The notes beneath the pieces were generated by a model. The model was not told where the DNA came from. It was given only the letters and a program-made list of their open reading frames with translations, and ran no database searches. The position numbers and the translations under genes are program-made. From Annona cherimola (lineage: Eukaryota > Streptophyta > Magnoliopsida > Magnoliales > Annonaceae), in contig CM059973.1 of assembly GCA_030490835.1 (NCBI GenBank), forward strand, positions 54,440,008-54,504,007: a stretch of 64,000 nucleotides of DNA, written 5' to 3'. Positions 48,666 through 60,032 of the stretch are shown in pieces; positions within the stretch are counted from its first letter, which is position 1; each line of letters begins with the position of its first letter.

Positions 48666-49689
48666 AGAGAATTACCTAAAAAGGGTTATACGCATACGCA
48701 TTGCCTTTGAAAAACCCGGACGTGGCATACAAAAGGTTTATATGAAAAGATGTTTATGAAAATATTTTAAAGGAAAGTGTTTGCCTAAAGATAAAATGCT
48801 TGTTTACTGAGTTATCACTCACAATTTGTTTTTCCAAACCTTAGACAGGTACCGGGTAGCTTAAGAGGTTGAGAACCTGAGCAATTGAGGAAATGTATGA
48901 TATATATGAGATGATATTCATGTGTGCTAAAATGATTAGCTATGATGTATGAGATGGTATGATTGAAAATTTTAAGGTATGGTAACGTATGCGAACTTAT
49001 TGAAAGTTCCAAGTTCTATGTGAACTGATGGTTGAATGTATGTATACAAGTATGGATGTTGAATAGTTGATGATGAGTGAATTTTATTTGATTATAACAT
49101 GGCTAGGTTGATAAAACCAATGATGTAAGAGAACAAGATAGAAGTTTATAAATGATATGTATAGTTGATGATAACTACCAGGTTGTAAGATTATGAACAA
49201 GAATAAGGATGAAAGGGGAGCCAAAGGGTATTTTTAAAATAGTAAGTGCGACGATTCACAAATGTATCGTTGCTTATGATATGAATGAAGTGAAATGTAA
49301 AGAAATGAAATGATGAAGGAAAAGGAATGAAATGAAAAAAAATTTGGACGAGATTTAATTAAGAACCCGCTGCGTGATCAGGGCAACAATCCTGATTCAC
49401 ATTTACCAATCAATAAGATCTTGGAGTAAGGCTCAGGATGTGACGCTTTGGGTTGCGGGCGCCACAACAGTAAATAATTGAGGCACTAGCAAATGTTAAC
49501 ACTTGATGAAACTTCTAAAAAATCTAGAAGTAATCCACTTAACTCCTAACAAAATTGCTTGGAAGCTTATGTTAAATTTGATTTTACAATGACGATTACA
49601 CTAGTCGTGAACCACACAAGAAGCTCATTGGGAAAACTATAATAAGGTAGGGGGAGAGAGAGAGAGAGCGAAGGAGGATAAACACTTAG

Positions 49690-50645
49690 TTCCTCTCATT
49701 TAAACTTCTTCCTGTGAATGCATATGTGGAAAATTACAAATCAATAGTGGTTTTGAGGATTAACAACTCAATTGAAATGAAACTATAGTACTAACATGTC
49801 TTGTGCTAAGAGAATGTAAGTACAAATATCAAAAATCAAGTCAAAGAAGCTTCTCAAGAAAAATTACAAGTCATATCTAAGTGCTAAACAAATAAAAAGT
49901 TGCAATCTAAGTCAACTTTACTATCGACTAGAATGAAATTGCATTTGAAGTTGACCATAAGATCAATTTGAGTGTACGCTAGAAGAATTTTTCAAGTAAG
50001 AAGTGGAGTCACACTTTTGAGTTAACTCTGCATGTGACCTGGTGAAGTTGCACTTGAGTTGACTTCAATTATGACTTGGAGTGAAATCGAGCTTAAATAA
50101 ATCTTTGGAATTTTTGAGAATACAGAAGTTGCAAAGTCAAGTCAACCACATTACGTGACTTGGTTGAAGTTGCTCCTCAAAGTCGATTTTACATGTGACT
50201 TGAGTGAAGTGACATCTACAATTGATCTCAGTTGCGACTTGGGAAAGAATCAAGTAAAGAAAAATCTTTGAAATTTTTGGAACGCGAAGTCTAGATTTAA
50301 GTTAATCTCACATGATACTTGAATGAAGTCTCACCCAAAGTCAATTTCAACTTCAACTTGAGGAAGAATCAAATGAAGAAATTTTTTTTGAAAATTTTGA
50401 GAATATGAAGTCGCAGAGCCAATTTGACCTTAGCCATGAATTGAGTAAATTTGCAACCTAAGTTGACCTTAAATATGAGTTAAGAAAGATTCAAGTGCTT
50501 GGAACTCTTTGAAATTTTTAGAACTAGAAGTCGCACACTAAAGTCAACCTTAACATGCAACTAAAATTGACCCTTGAGTTGACTCCATGTTTGACTTCAA
50601 TTATAGCTGTTAGAAAAATTCGAATATTGGAGTATTAAATGCGTC
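49690..50645 (+). mobile_element. Decayed LTR fragment of the dyad-motif copia family
   Basis: Begins with GAGGATTAACAACTCAATTG text shared with the start of the LTR at 44638. It continues with dyad units in which nearly every GTCGAC is now GTCAAC or GTTGAC (I find no intact GTCGAC). It ends with AAAAATTCGAATATTGG, then ATTAAATGCG, the block just before the TATA box. The U5 half is missing. Confidence 0.6.
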
Positions 50646-50659
50646 CACCTACCACCATG

Positions 50660-50835
50660 CCAAATCACGCCTTTAGCATAGTGGTAACTAAGGCTGGCAC
50701 CTATTCATTGTGTGCCTAGGTTCGACCCTTACCAACTGCATTATTTGTGGTGGCATGAGTAAGGGATAAGTTGGTGGCATTAGTCTCCTCAGGTATGTGA
50801 GAGTGTCCACAATTTAGATAAATTTAGAAATATTA
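50660..50835 (+). mobile_element. tRNA-derived SINE-like element
   Basis: It has an RNA polymerase III internal promoter: an A-box-like TAGCATAGTGGT at 50674-50685 and a B-box-like GGTTCGACCC at 50719-50728, about 45 bp apart, as in a tRNA gene. The rest does not fold into a tRNA cloverleaf that I can see, so a SINE is more likely than a tRNA gene. Its end is not sharply defined. Confidence 0.5.
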
Positions 50836-50974
50836 TTAACTATATGTTTGTCTATATCAAGAAATTTGTTAGAATGTCTCAGAACTTTATGAAAAATTTG
50901 TGGAGATGATTATAAACACTCATAAAAAATGCGTGACACTTACCACTGAAATGACTTTTTTACCCTTCAAGTTT

Positions 50975-52327
50975 TACATAGGATATCAAGTGGAGTTATG
51001 ATGGTTAACAAAAATATTGAATGAGCTTACAACTGTTAACAATGAAGTATTAAAGTTTCATATTCAAGACTTCAAGCTTAAGTTTCAAGTATAACGAGTA
51101 GAAGTTTCCAAGCACACACATATTATATATTGGGTTTCACCATAGATTTAGATTATAACTTAGAACATATGTTCTCTTCTAGATTCTAGCTTTAGGGAGC
51201 TTTACACACTACACATAAACTATTGATGAGCATTGCTCCTACCAATCTTCAATTTATGTTAAAAAGTTAGCCTTAGTCTACAATACCAAACCAACAACTA
51301 CAATTAAGAATCAATAAAAGAAAATGTGAACTTCATAGAGATTTGTGTAGAACTTTGTAGCACAACAAACTCTTAAAATATTGAGAAGATTGTTTGATGA
51401 AACTTAAATCAATGCACTTAAGAGCTTGTCTTGAGTTATTGAGTGTATGAGCTTTTAATGCTTTGAGGTGAGAAAGTGGAGGTATAATAAATTTTCTAGT
51501 AACCCCACAAATTATTCATATTGGGGTCTTTAAAGCTTTGGTTTGAAATATGATTGTTTGGAGGTAGGTGTAGCGTATTTAATATGTTAACATTCGAATT
51601 TTTTGTGATCGTCATAATTGAAATCGAAGGTGAGGTCGACTTAGCATGCGACTTTACTGAAGTCGTAGGTGAGGTCAACTTGGCTATCGACTTCAACTTG
51701 GTTTTTCTTTCTGAGAAGGACCTTTTTCATGTAAATTTTTTTAGTTGCAAGCAAAGTCAACTTTGGATACGACTTTACTTAAGTCGCAATTGAGATTGAT
51801 TTCAGGTGTGACTTCAACTTACATTTTCATCATAACAACTTCACTTCTGATGATTTTCTTCCTAAGTCGTAGGTGATGTCAACTTTGAGTGTGACTTTAC
51901 CCAAGTTGCAGCTGGAGTCAACTTTAGGTGTGATTTCATATGTACTTAATTACTTTATTTTATTTTTGTCTCTGAAATCGCTTTAGAAGTTGCTTTTGGA
52001 GTTGACTTGGGTAGCATTTTTCCCAAGTATAATAGTGAAGTTGACTTAGGGTGCGACTTCACTCCACTTGAATTCTTCTTTTCAATACTGCCTTTAAAAA
52101 CTCATTTGAAGTCACTATTGAAGTCAGCTTGGCATGAAACTTCACCCAAGTCATAGATGAAGTCGATTTCGGGTGCGACTTCACTTTTTGTACTTGTTTA
52201 TTTTGAAATTTGGACTTTTATCTTGCACAAACTTAATCCCAAAGTGTTAATATTAGCCTCATTTCATTTAAATTGAGTTGTTAATCAACAAAGCCAACAA
52301 AGATTTACCATTTCTATTGAGTTTACA
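50975..52327 (-). mobile_element. 3' LTR of an old copia element (minus strand), decayed
   Basis: It keeps the order of the family LTR read on +: the TTCTCTTCTAGATTCTAGC block (51174), the TATTTAATATGTTAACATTCG block (51568), then degraded dyad motifs (51620-52160, one intact GTCGAC). It ends about 52327 next to AATCTTCTACTTTTGATGATT, which is the decayed polypurine-tract region found as AATCTCCCCCTTTTTGATGA at the younger element (60018). This fixes it as the 3' LTR of a minus-strand element. Confidence 0.65.
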
Positions 52328-52999
52328 ATCTTCTACTTTTGATGATTGACAAAATCAATTGAAATGTATACCTTCTCATATATATTTTCAAGTTAACAAT
52401 ATAGATAGAGCAGAACTTTTATGCGTTCATTTAAATCATAAATCATCTCAACAATATAGATAGAGCAGAACTTTTACACATTCATTTAAATCGTAAATCA
52501 TCTCAATTGGATTTATTTAGTAATGTATATGAGAAGGTATACATTTCAATTGGTTTTGTCAATCATCCATTTAATATTGAAAGAAACACTTCAATACCAA
52601 ATCAATCAATTTGAAAAACAACCAAACTCTTAAGTTCTAGTACATTTAATTAAAGTTCAATGAGTACTTCATAGTTCAATACATTAAAGTTCAATCAAAA
52701 GATACATCATAACCTAAATACATTCTATCCTTTTATATATTTTCTCTCGCTTTTTGTGAATTGAAAAATCTAAGGGGTTGAAAGACCATGGAAGCTTTTA
52801 TATATTGAAATTGGGTAGGAGCATATGGAATGGTTGAAAAAATTAGAGAGTATGCATGAGATGGAGAGGATACCTACGAGTGCTGGACAAAAGGATTGAT
52901 AGATGGTATTGGGTTGTATGGGGCTCCACTGGTAAAGGCAGTAGACAGGACTGAAGATCCTATCCTAAATCATTATGCCTAACATGCATGGTGAGCAAT

Positions 53000-54468
53000 G
53001 AATTATTAATTTCTCCTAATTCTTGCATAATGCTCTCATGCATGTGATACAAAAGTGCCATGATTTGAGGGTCGAAAGATGAGAGAATTGCATGAGATGA
53101 AGACTCATGTGCGTATGCCTTCCCCCCCAACTAGAGCCACCTCTTTATCGCAGTCTCCTTGAGATTCATGCTCATATTCTGGATTCTCTCTTTGCTTTTC
53201 TTGCATTTGTTCATCCACCATATGGCCTGCTTTGGCTACGAATTGATCCATTCTAAATTGTTCCATGTTATCTTCATCCTCTGCATTAAACTTTTATTGA
53301 TGACATTTGTACTTCTTAGGACTTCAAATGACTTGCCTGTGAAATCTACTTTGTATCGTATGAGAATCTTGGTAATCCACATGCCATTGGGAATTACACT
53401 ATGTTGGTTGTCTTTCTTTATGGCCGGTGCTTGCAATATCGACATGGGTAGAGATATTTTCTTATAGTTGGCCAACTTCCAAATCACTGCAACCTCTTGA
53501 GGGTTGACAGAACTTCTACCCCCTCCCTTTGGAAATATACAGTGTGCCACTAATAATCTCAATGCTCTCAACTGAGGAGGCAAGTCTATGTAATGCAAAA
53601 ATTTCATCCCTCAATATAATTATTGCTCTGTGTCAGATCATTATGCATACAAGGGAGAGTTAGGCCTCAGGGCAACAGTTCCTCTTCAAATGGTACTCTA
53701 AGGACATTAACTATCTTATAGATTGCAAAAGCTTGAATTATACCCAAATTTATATCCACTCCCTTCACAAAAGTAGTGAGATCGTCAATACTTCATGCAT
53801 AATAAAATTATCGGGTGAGATCAGAAGATATGTATCCTGCTCCTCCCTTAGCAATTGTGTCCACCCTTAGAAGTCTAACATTACTTGAATGTTGAATGCA
53901 TATTCTTTCAAAAATTGGAAGTTAATGCTTTTTGGAATAAATGCATTTTTGGCATAAAAGTTTTTGTAGAACCTATGATGTTGCGTAGCACTTCTACAAT
54001 ATTCTATTGACATCTCGACTACTTTCTTTCTTTAAGTTGGTCTTTTTTCTTTTTGCTAACTATCTCCTCCTTTTCACTTGAGTTATCTATTTCTTCTTCC
54101 TCTCTATGAGTAGATGGTATACAAGCATTACCTTCTTCAAAACAAACTCTTCATTTGGTTGAAGGATGTTATGAAGTTTCCTTCGATCATGGTCTTTTTG
54201 CTCGTATGTGTTGCCTTTGTGGAAATGTTGAATCAATCTCTTGGGTTGAAATAGTGGAGGATGGAGGCACTCTTCTTTTGGATGATTTACTCAATGCTTG
54301 TTTGGGTGCCATTGAGGTGAAATGAAGATAAAATGGGATGTAATGCAAATAAGTGTACAAGAGAAAAGGAAGTTTGAATGCTATGATGGAGAAGAGAGTC
54401 AAGAAGGAGTTTTTGAATTGCTTAAGGAGATAAAGATATGAGAGCATCCTGTTTGGAATACTAAACAT
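53000..54468 (-). pseudogene. Decayed retroelement ORF resembling the 'putative plant transposon protein' family
   Basis: Minus-strand pieces in changing frames: a basic start (MAPKQALSKSSKRRVPPSS, 54187-54315), then FYKNFYAKNAFIP and DFxGWTQLLRE (about 53850-53980, with a stop at x), then GMWITKILIRYKVDFTGKSF and a NKSLMQRM block (53240-53420). A Gln/His-rich helical tail follows (ALLYHMHESIMQELGEINNS, about 53000-53070). The order resembles the plant transposon-associated domain often annotated Transposase_32/PF20167. It sits between RNase H and the 3' LTR, where some copia lineages carry an extra ORF. Family assignment is by eye. Confidence 0.45.
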
Positions 54469-54689
54469 TGTCGAATAGGACTTAAAGCCTTAAGTCATTA
54501 GTCGATTAAAGTTGACTTTGAAGGGGTACCTAAGTTGACTTGGCTATTCTTCTAGGCATTAATTCTTGACCTATTTCTTTTCTGAATTCAATGTACTTCT
54601 TCCCCTTAATCTAAATACCTAATGCACACAATAAAATTGTAACTAAGCATACATTAGTTTTGCAAATTGTATTAGTTTTAGTTTTCAAG

Positions 54690-55119
54690 GTCTATCACTT
54701 CCATTTCTCTTATTATTTTATAAAATGATTTTATTGGGAGAGGTTTAGTGAATATATTTGCAATTTGATTCTCTTTGTTCACATATTCTAGACATATATT
54801 ATGATTCTCAACATGATCCCTTATAAAGTAGTGCCTAACATCTAAATGTTTTATCCTTTAGTGCAAAATTGATTTTTTGGTTAAGTATATTGCACTAGTA
54901 TTATCATGTCTAATTAGAACTAATTAGAACATTATTATAGTTCAATACACAGTCCACTAGTTGTTGTTTTATCCACAAAATTTGAGCATAACAACTTCCA
55001 GTTTCGATGTATTCAACTTCTACAGTGAAAAGAGCAACATTAATTTATTTTTGTGAAAACCAAGAAACTAACATATTGCCAAGAAATTGACATGTTCGAT
55101 TAGTGCTCTTTTTATGGAC
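54690..55119 (-). pseudogene. Ty1/copia RNase H remnant (old element)
   Basis: It aligns at DNA level with 60541-60980 of the younger copia element over its whole length (both read ATTTTATAAAATGATT, then GGTTTAGTGAATATAT-like text on +). Frames are broken by stops and indels. It stops exactly at the CTTAT duplication of the insertion at 55125. Confidence 0.7.
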
Positions 55120-55124
55120 CTTAT

Positions 55125-57941
55125 TGATGCAAACCAAGTGCTTGTTGTTAAGAATAAAATAACCAAGACATGTTAAATCTAACACTAGGCGGAAGATAGC
55201 GCAGAATAATGGTGAGTCGGGTCGAATCTATAGAGATGCAATAAAATTTTTGAATCGTTTGGAATTTACTTGCAATAAGAAAAAAAGAGATGAAAGAGAA
55301 AGAAAGAGAAAAGAGAGGGAAGAGAGAAAGTAGAAAGTAGAAAGAGAAGAGACATAAGGGAGAGAAATAAAAGAGTTAGAGAGGACAGAAACTATAAATA
55401 AGAAATGGTAATTAATTAACTAATTTAATTAAATCTACTCTATAAAAGCAATTAAAAGCTAAAAAATAAAATTTAAACTATAAAAGTAGAAAAGAAAAAT
55501 ACAATAAATCTAATCTAAAAATTACAAATAGGAAATAAAGCACTAAATAAAAAAGTAAATCTAATTTAAAAATTGGAATTGCAAATTTAATAACTACAAA
55601 AGTACTAAAAATAAAATATGAAATAAAAATAAGTAAAAATTACATCACCTAAGGCCAAGAGCAAATTTCCATCATGGGCCACTTATTGCTTTTCCCACTT
55701 GAAGGGAAGTGTCCTACTTAAGGGAGGTGGTGTTGGGATCGAGTTGAGGTGTGTCCCATCCGTGGTGAGGGCCCTCATTTTATAAGGTCGAGATGGATGA
55801 GGCAAAATTTCATCCTAGTAATGTGGGATTTGAGATTGTCTTGGTACTATGCTGTCTCTGTCTTTGCCGCCTGCTTCGCTGGGGCAGCTAATGGCGGAAA
55901 ACAAGAACGGAGTAGCTGCTATTGTATTTTTCAACTGCTGATTTTTAGTTGAAGCTTGGAATTGCTTATGACGTTGGTAGCCGAAAAGGGAAGACAGCTG
56001 CTACCGAATTTTTTCAACAGTTGCTTGGAATCAGTGGTCACTTGCGTTCTTTCTTTCTGGCCAAAAAATTCAAGAAGATGAGAGTTGCTGCAGAATTCAG
56101 AGGACATACACGACTAGGTTGGTGCAGATGGGGGTGGTTGTTTGGAAATTTAATATGGGTGAAGGTGAGTAGTGACGGGCTACTGCTTGGATGCGTGTGC
56201 TGTGGGTGGCTGCAACTGCCAGAGTTGCAAGGGACCGGAACAAGGCTGTCATAATGCGAGTTAGGTTGTGAAAATGCACCTTATGCTGCTGAATTAATTT
56301 GTTCGCGATGATAAACTTGTGGCAAAAATCGTCACACATCTCAGCTGAACTAGGGGCTGATTACATACAAGAGGCAGGGGCGATGGATTTTTCTGGTAGC
56401 TTGATTTTTTGCCCTTGATTTTCGAGGATGATGAAAAGGGGCTACCAAAAATTGCGGGAGTGCTTAGCTGATCTTGCTGCCGATTTGAATTTTCGTGGGA
56501 GACTGGTGCTGCTGAATCTTGATTCTGAAAATTGATGGTGGGCGACTAGAGTTGCTGGTGTTTGGACGATCCGGTGGAGAGCTACGGCTGCCGTGTGAAG
56601 CCATGGTGATCTGCAGCTAGCTAGGACAGGCGAATTCGATGCTGCGGTATGCCGGATTTAGAGAAGGCTGCTAGTAAGATGGGAGAAAGGATGGAAGCTG
56701 CGGTTTGGCTGCTTGGATTTGGGGGTTGGCCGGTTGAATGCTTGAATTTCTAGTTGTGGTCGCCGGTTCTAAAATATAGTTGTGGTCGCCGGTTCTAAAA
56801 TTGCAAAGGTGCTCCTTGGATGTGATGGTGGAAGAATTCAGCAATTGCCGGTAGTTTTGAATGCAGAAATCGGGGCTGGATGAGGTACGACTGGTTGGAG
56901 CAATCTGCCGTTGATTGGTGATGGATATATTTTTAGGAGATGGCTCCCGAAATCGAATTTGGGCCTTGGGCTACTCATCGTGTTTAAGAGATTTCGGTGC
57001 CAATTTGCATAAGGTTGGCCAAATCTGATGCTTGATTGCCAACGGTGGCATTAATTACTAGTTTCTTGATGGCTGTCAGCTAGAGCTTTGATCGGCATTT
57101 TGTTTTCCCCCCTGGTTAGTAATAAACGCAGACGTTGTTGCTTGGTGGATCCATGGTTGTCGGTCTTCAGATGTGTTTTTTTATTTGGTGGTCGGAGCTG
57201 CTAATTGCGGTGATGGAGGGCTACCGGTTGCTTGAATTGAGACGGTGCTTCTTTTATGGAGGTTGCTGTTTGGTGGGTTGATGAGAAGCAGCCATTGCCG
57301 GTTGATTTCGTGAAGAAAATGACAGTGGAGCACCAAAATTCCATGATCTGGCGGTGCATTTCAAATTGATGTACCTGCGATATTTGTTTTCACAATACAA
57401 ACCATAGAGTAAGCTTCAAAACATTGATTTAATTATTTTAATATTCTCGTAAGATATATTTTTATTTTATTCCATAATTGATCCCATCAAAGATGCATAT
57501 GTATTGATTACTCATCTAAGTATAAAATTAATTTGCCCCTATTTACGTTAATAGGCTAATAAATATTTTTAAGTTTTATTTTATTTTAAAACTGATTTAG
57601 TTTTCTTTATATTTATTTATAATTTTATTTTTATTTTATGATGAATTTTCTTAAAATATTAGCATTTGTAATTTTACCTCTAAATTGTTTGGGTAATTAG
57701 CGAATATTCTAAGTAATTTTTTTTAGCTTTCTCAATTTTACTTTATATGCATAGTTTCTTTTTATTATAGTATTTTATATTTCAAAAAATTAAATCAAAA
57801 CAACCCAATTTTCTAGCAAATATAAATTTTTTATAAAATATGATTGTCATGAAATTTCACTTAAAATCTGTCTAATGGGCTCTTTTTATATTAGCGGGGA
57901 TAAATTGCCATTAAAATATTTGAAAATTTTTAGAATTATCA
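55125..57941. mobile_element. 2.8-kb TG...CA insertion, probable solo LTR
   Basis: Starts TGATGCAAACC, ends AGAATTATCA (TGAT/ATCA inverted), and is flanked by a perfect 5-bp duplication CTTAT (55120-55124, 57942-57946). It splits the RNase H remnant of the old copia element, whose two halves join in order across it. I see no internal direct repeat of the ends and no gag/pol domain, so it looks like a solo LTR of a long-LTR element. The left third is A-rich; 55700-57350 is G-rich with short domain-less frames (55749-55952, 55949-56254). Confidence 0.75.
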
Positions 57942-57946
57942 CTTAT

Positions 57947-58339
57947 GCCTTGCAAAGTCTACATCTGAATATCTAACCAAATCAAATGTGGAGCCTTTTA
58001 GATACCACATATCTAGATTTAGTATATTAACTAAGTACTTGAAAATTTTCTTTACCGTTAACGAGTGTGAATCCTGAGGATTTGATTGAAATCTAGAGTA
58101 CATACATACACTGAATGGAACATTGGTATAAAAGCAATCAAATAAAGTATAGATCCAGTCATATTTCTATAAAAATGTCGATCAACAAATTTTCTCTTTT
58201 TGCCTTATCATTTTATTTCAAGTGCTTACATTATTAATCTTGGTAAACAAATCTTTTTATTATTGGCGAATTTTCAAATTGTCTTCGCCTCTTGAAGATT
58301 TATTTGGTTTCTTCCTCCTCCCTTAGGAAAAATACAATT
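57947..58339 (-). pseudogene. Ty1/copia RT/RNase H junction remnant (old element)
   Basis: It aligns with 60975-61245 of the younger element (shared TGATTGAAATCTAGAG, then ACATACA.ACACTGAAT). It continues the remnant at 54690-55119 and ends abruptly at the younger element's LTR. Confidence 0.65.
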
Positions 58340-58923
58340 TGTTGATCCCGAGTTAATGACAATTACCTAAGAGGGGAGGGGTGGATTGGGTATTTAAAAT
58401 TTTTCAAACTCAAACTGAAGCTTTACCTCGGATTAAATCAGTCCCCTTTAATGAAGCAAATGGAAAGCAATAAGTTAATGAAAGCAGAGATAAAAATCAA
58501 TAGATAAGGTTTTATAGTGGTTCGGGCAACCTTCCCTACTCCACTCTTCAAAGCTTACACCTCTTATGACTTGAGTTCCACTATGTATTTCACAAATACA
58601 AGTAGAGCCTCTGCTCTCTTCTAGATTCCAGCTCTAGAGGGCATCAACAACACACAACACAAGTAGGTGACGAGTTCCACTCCAGTCACACACTACTTTG
58701 CTTACACTTAATCTTAGTTATCCAAACTAAATCAAGTTCAATACAACAATAAAGAATTAAAGAAGGTTTCTACACGTTACTGATGTGTAGAGGCAGATTT
58801 GGCGCAGAGAAGAACTTATGAAGTAGGCTTAATGATTCAGCAAGCAACTCTTAGCGGTTTGAAAGCAAGGTTCTTCTTCTAGATGTTGACTTGATCACTT
58901 TAAAGCTCTTTAGAATGGGAGTT

Positions 58924-59029
58924 ATGCGCGCCACCTACTTCCAAACGTTCGAATTCCCTCCACGTTCATCTTGAATGTCTTTTGTAAATGGCGAGGGAAT
59001 TCGAACGTTTGGAAGTAGGTGGCGCGCAT
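58924..59029. repeat. Perfect 37-bp inverted repeat around the LTR core promoter
   Basis: Arms 58924-58960 and 58993-59029 are exact complements (they include GCGCGCCACCTACTTCC and AAACGTTCGAATTCCCTC). The 32-base loop on the minus strand contains TTTACAAAAGACATTCAAG, the counterpart of the TATA region TATAAAAGAGCATTCAAG in the LTR at 44638. Confidence 0.9.
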
Positions 59030-59059
59030 TTAATGCGCCAACGTTCGAAAAATTTCCGA

Positions 59060-59880
59060 CCGTTACGACCCAAGTTGCGGGTGGAGTCGACTTCGCCCAA
59101 GTCACAGGTGGAGTCAACTTCGGGTGCGACTTCGGCTTTCCGCAAATACTTCAAGTTCCATTCTAGGTCGACTTGGTCCTGAACTTGACCCAAGTCGCAG
59201 TTGGAGTCGACTTCGGGTGCGATTTCGGATTTTTCCAACTTCCAAGTCTGTCATTTAGGTCGACTTGGACTGGGACTTGACCCAAGTCGCTGATGGAGTC
59301 GACTTCGGTTGCGATTTGACCTTCTTAGCTTGCCAAGTGAACTTAAATTTCTTTGAAATGATTTTGCTTGCTTATGTTTCTTCAACTTAATTGTTCTTCC
59401 CTTGATTTGTATCATTTGAAACTCAGTACATTCATCTTTGCATAAAATCCTTTAACTTCATGTCTTGAAATCTTGAATACTTGGATGATGTCCAAATGTG
59501 TGTTCTTGATCCAACATGATGAATCCATGCATCTTTTCTTGATTTGGCCTTGTTTTGATCTTCATTTGTTCCAAGTCGAATGTTTGAGTTGACTTGGCCT
59601 TCAACTACACTCAAGTCGAATGTCAGGTCGACTTGGTTTGCGACTTTGCTTCTCAGATTTCGCGCTGTCGGCTGGAGTCGATGCTGGAGTCGACTTGGTC
59701 TGCGACTTCGCCCAAGTCGCATACGGAGTCGACTTCGTCTACGACTTCGGCAGCTTTGCTCCCCGATTTCAACGCTGGACGAAAAATGCCTCTTGAAGTC
59801 GCTACTGGAGTCGACTTGGGGATCGACTTGGCCTACGTCGATGCCTGAGTCAACTTGAAAATCGACTCGACCTATCATGC
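59060..59880 (-). repeat. U3 array of GTCGAC-centred dyad motifs (younger copia LTR)
   Basis: Nine GTCGAC sites in two clusters (59085-59310, 59580-59835) separated by unrelated AT-rich text. Long open frames on both strands (for example 59432-59878 and 59580-59858) exist because the repeat contains few stop codons. Confidence 0.75.
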
Positions 59881-60017
59881 TTCATTTTCTTCATTTTTAT
59901 ATCCTTTAATCATCTCACAAACATGTTAGTAACCAAAACTTACTCAAATTGATTTATTAATCATCAAAACATGGACTTGGCTTATTTTGCCATTGATTTT
60001 AACACATGTTTCTAACA

Positions 60018-60032
60018 ATCTCCCCCTTTTTG
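60018..60032 (-). other. Polypurine tract of the younger copia element
   Basis: The minus strand reads AAAAAGGGGGAGATT directly before TGTTAGAAACATG of the 3' LTR, a classic primer site for plus-strand synthesis in plant copia elements. Confidence 0.8.

Larger units (their letters stand above)
42474..49477 (+). mobile_element. Probable Ty3/gypsy-type long LTR, split by a copia solo LTR
   Basis: Starts TATAACACCCAGGTAC (gypsy LTRs often start TGTAACACCC) and appears to end near GGATGTGACGCTTTGGGTTG, then CGGGCGCCACAACA. Near 48807-48860 the stretch CTGAGTTATCACTCAC, then TTTTTCCAAACC and ACAGGTACCGG, resembles the R/U5 region of plant gypsy LTRs. No gag or pol domain is present. Within it lies the copia solo LTR at 44638-46299. 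A target duplication was not found, so both ends are uncertain. A lysine-rich frame at 43691-43912 is low-complexity. Confidence 0.4.
52328..58339 (-). mobile_element. Interior of the old copia element, twice interrupted
   Basis: Reading on the minus strand: RT/RNase H remnants at 58339-57947, interrupted by a 2.8-kb insertion (55125-57941), then RNase H at 55119-54690. A long extra region with a decayed ORF follows (54470-53000) and then the 3' LTR. The 5' part is displaced or lost because the younger copia element starts at 58340. Everything coding is broken. Confidence 0.65.
58340..60017 (-). mobile_element. 3' LTR of the younger copia element (minus strand)
   Basis: On + it begins TGTTGATCCCGAG and ends ACATGTTTCTAACA. 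A purine tract (minus strand AAAAAGGGGGAGATT) abuts it at 60018-60032, so this is the 3' LTR of an element running leftwards. U5 holds the TCTTCTAGATTCCAGCTC block. U3 (about 59060-59880) holds nine GTCGAC sites. Near the TATA position lies a perfect 37-bp inverted repeat (58924-58960 / 58993-59029). Its outer duplication cannot be checked because the other end is beyond the window. Confidence 0.85.

Noticed and set aside
50674..50728. tRNA gene
   Set aside because: A- and B-box-like blocks are present, but I cannot draw acceptor and anticodon stems; a SINE is the better reading.
53236..53607. A standalone 123-residue host gene
   Set aside because: It is one frame of a longer decayed minus-strand ORF inside the old copia element; neighbouring pieces continue it in other frames with stops.
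59432..59878. 148-residue minus frame overlapped by open plus frames (59580-59858, 59594-59848)
   Set aside because: Same cause: U3 dyad array of the copia 3' LTR, open on both strands at once.
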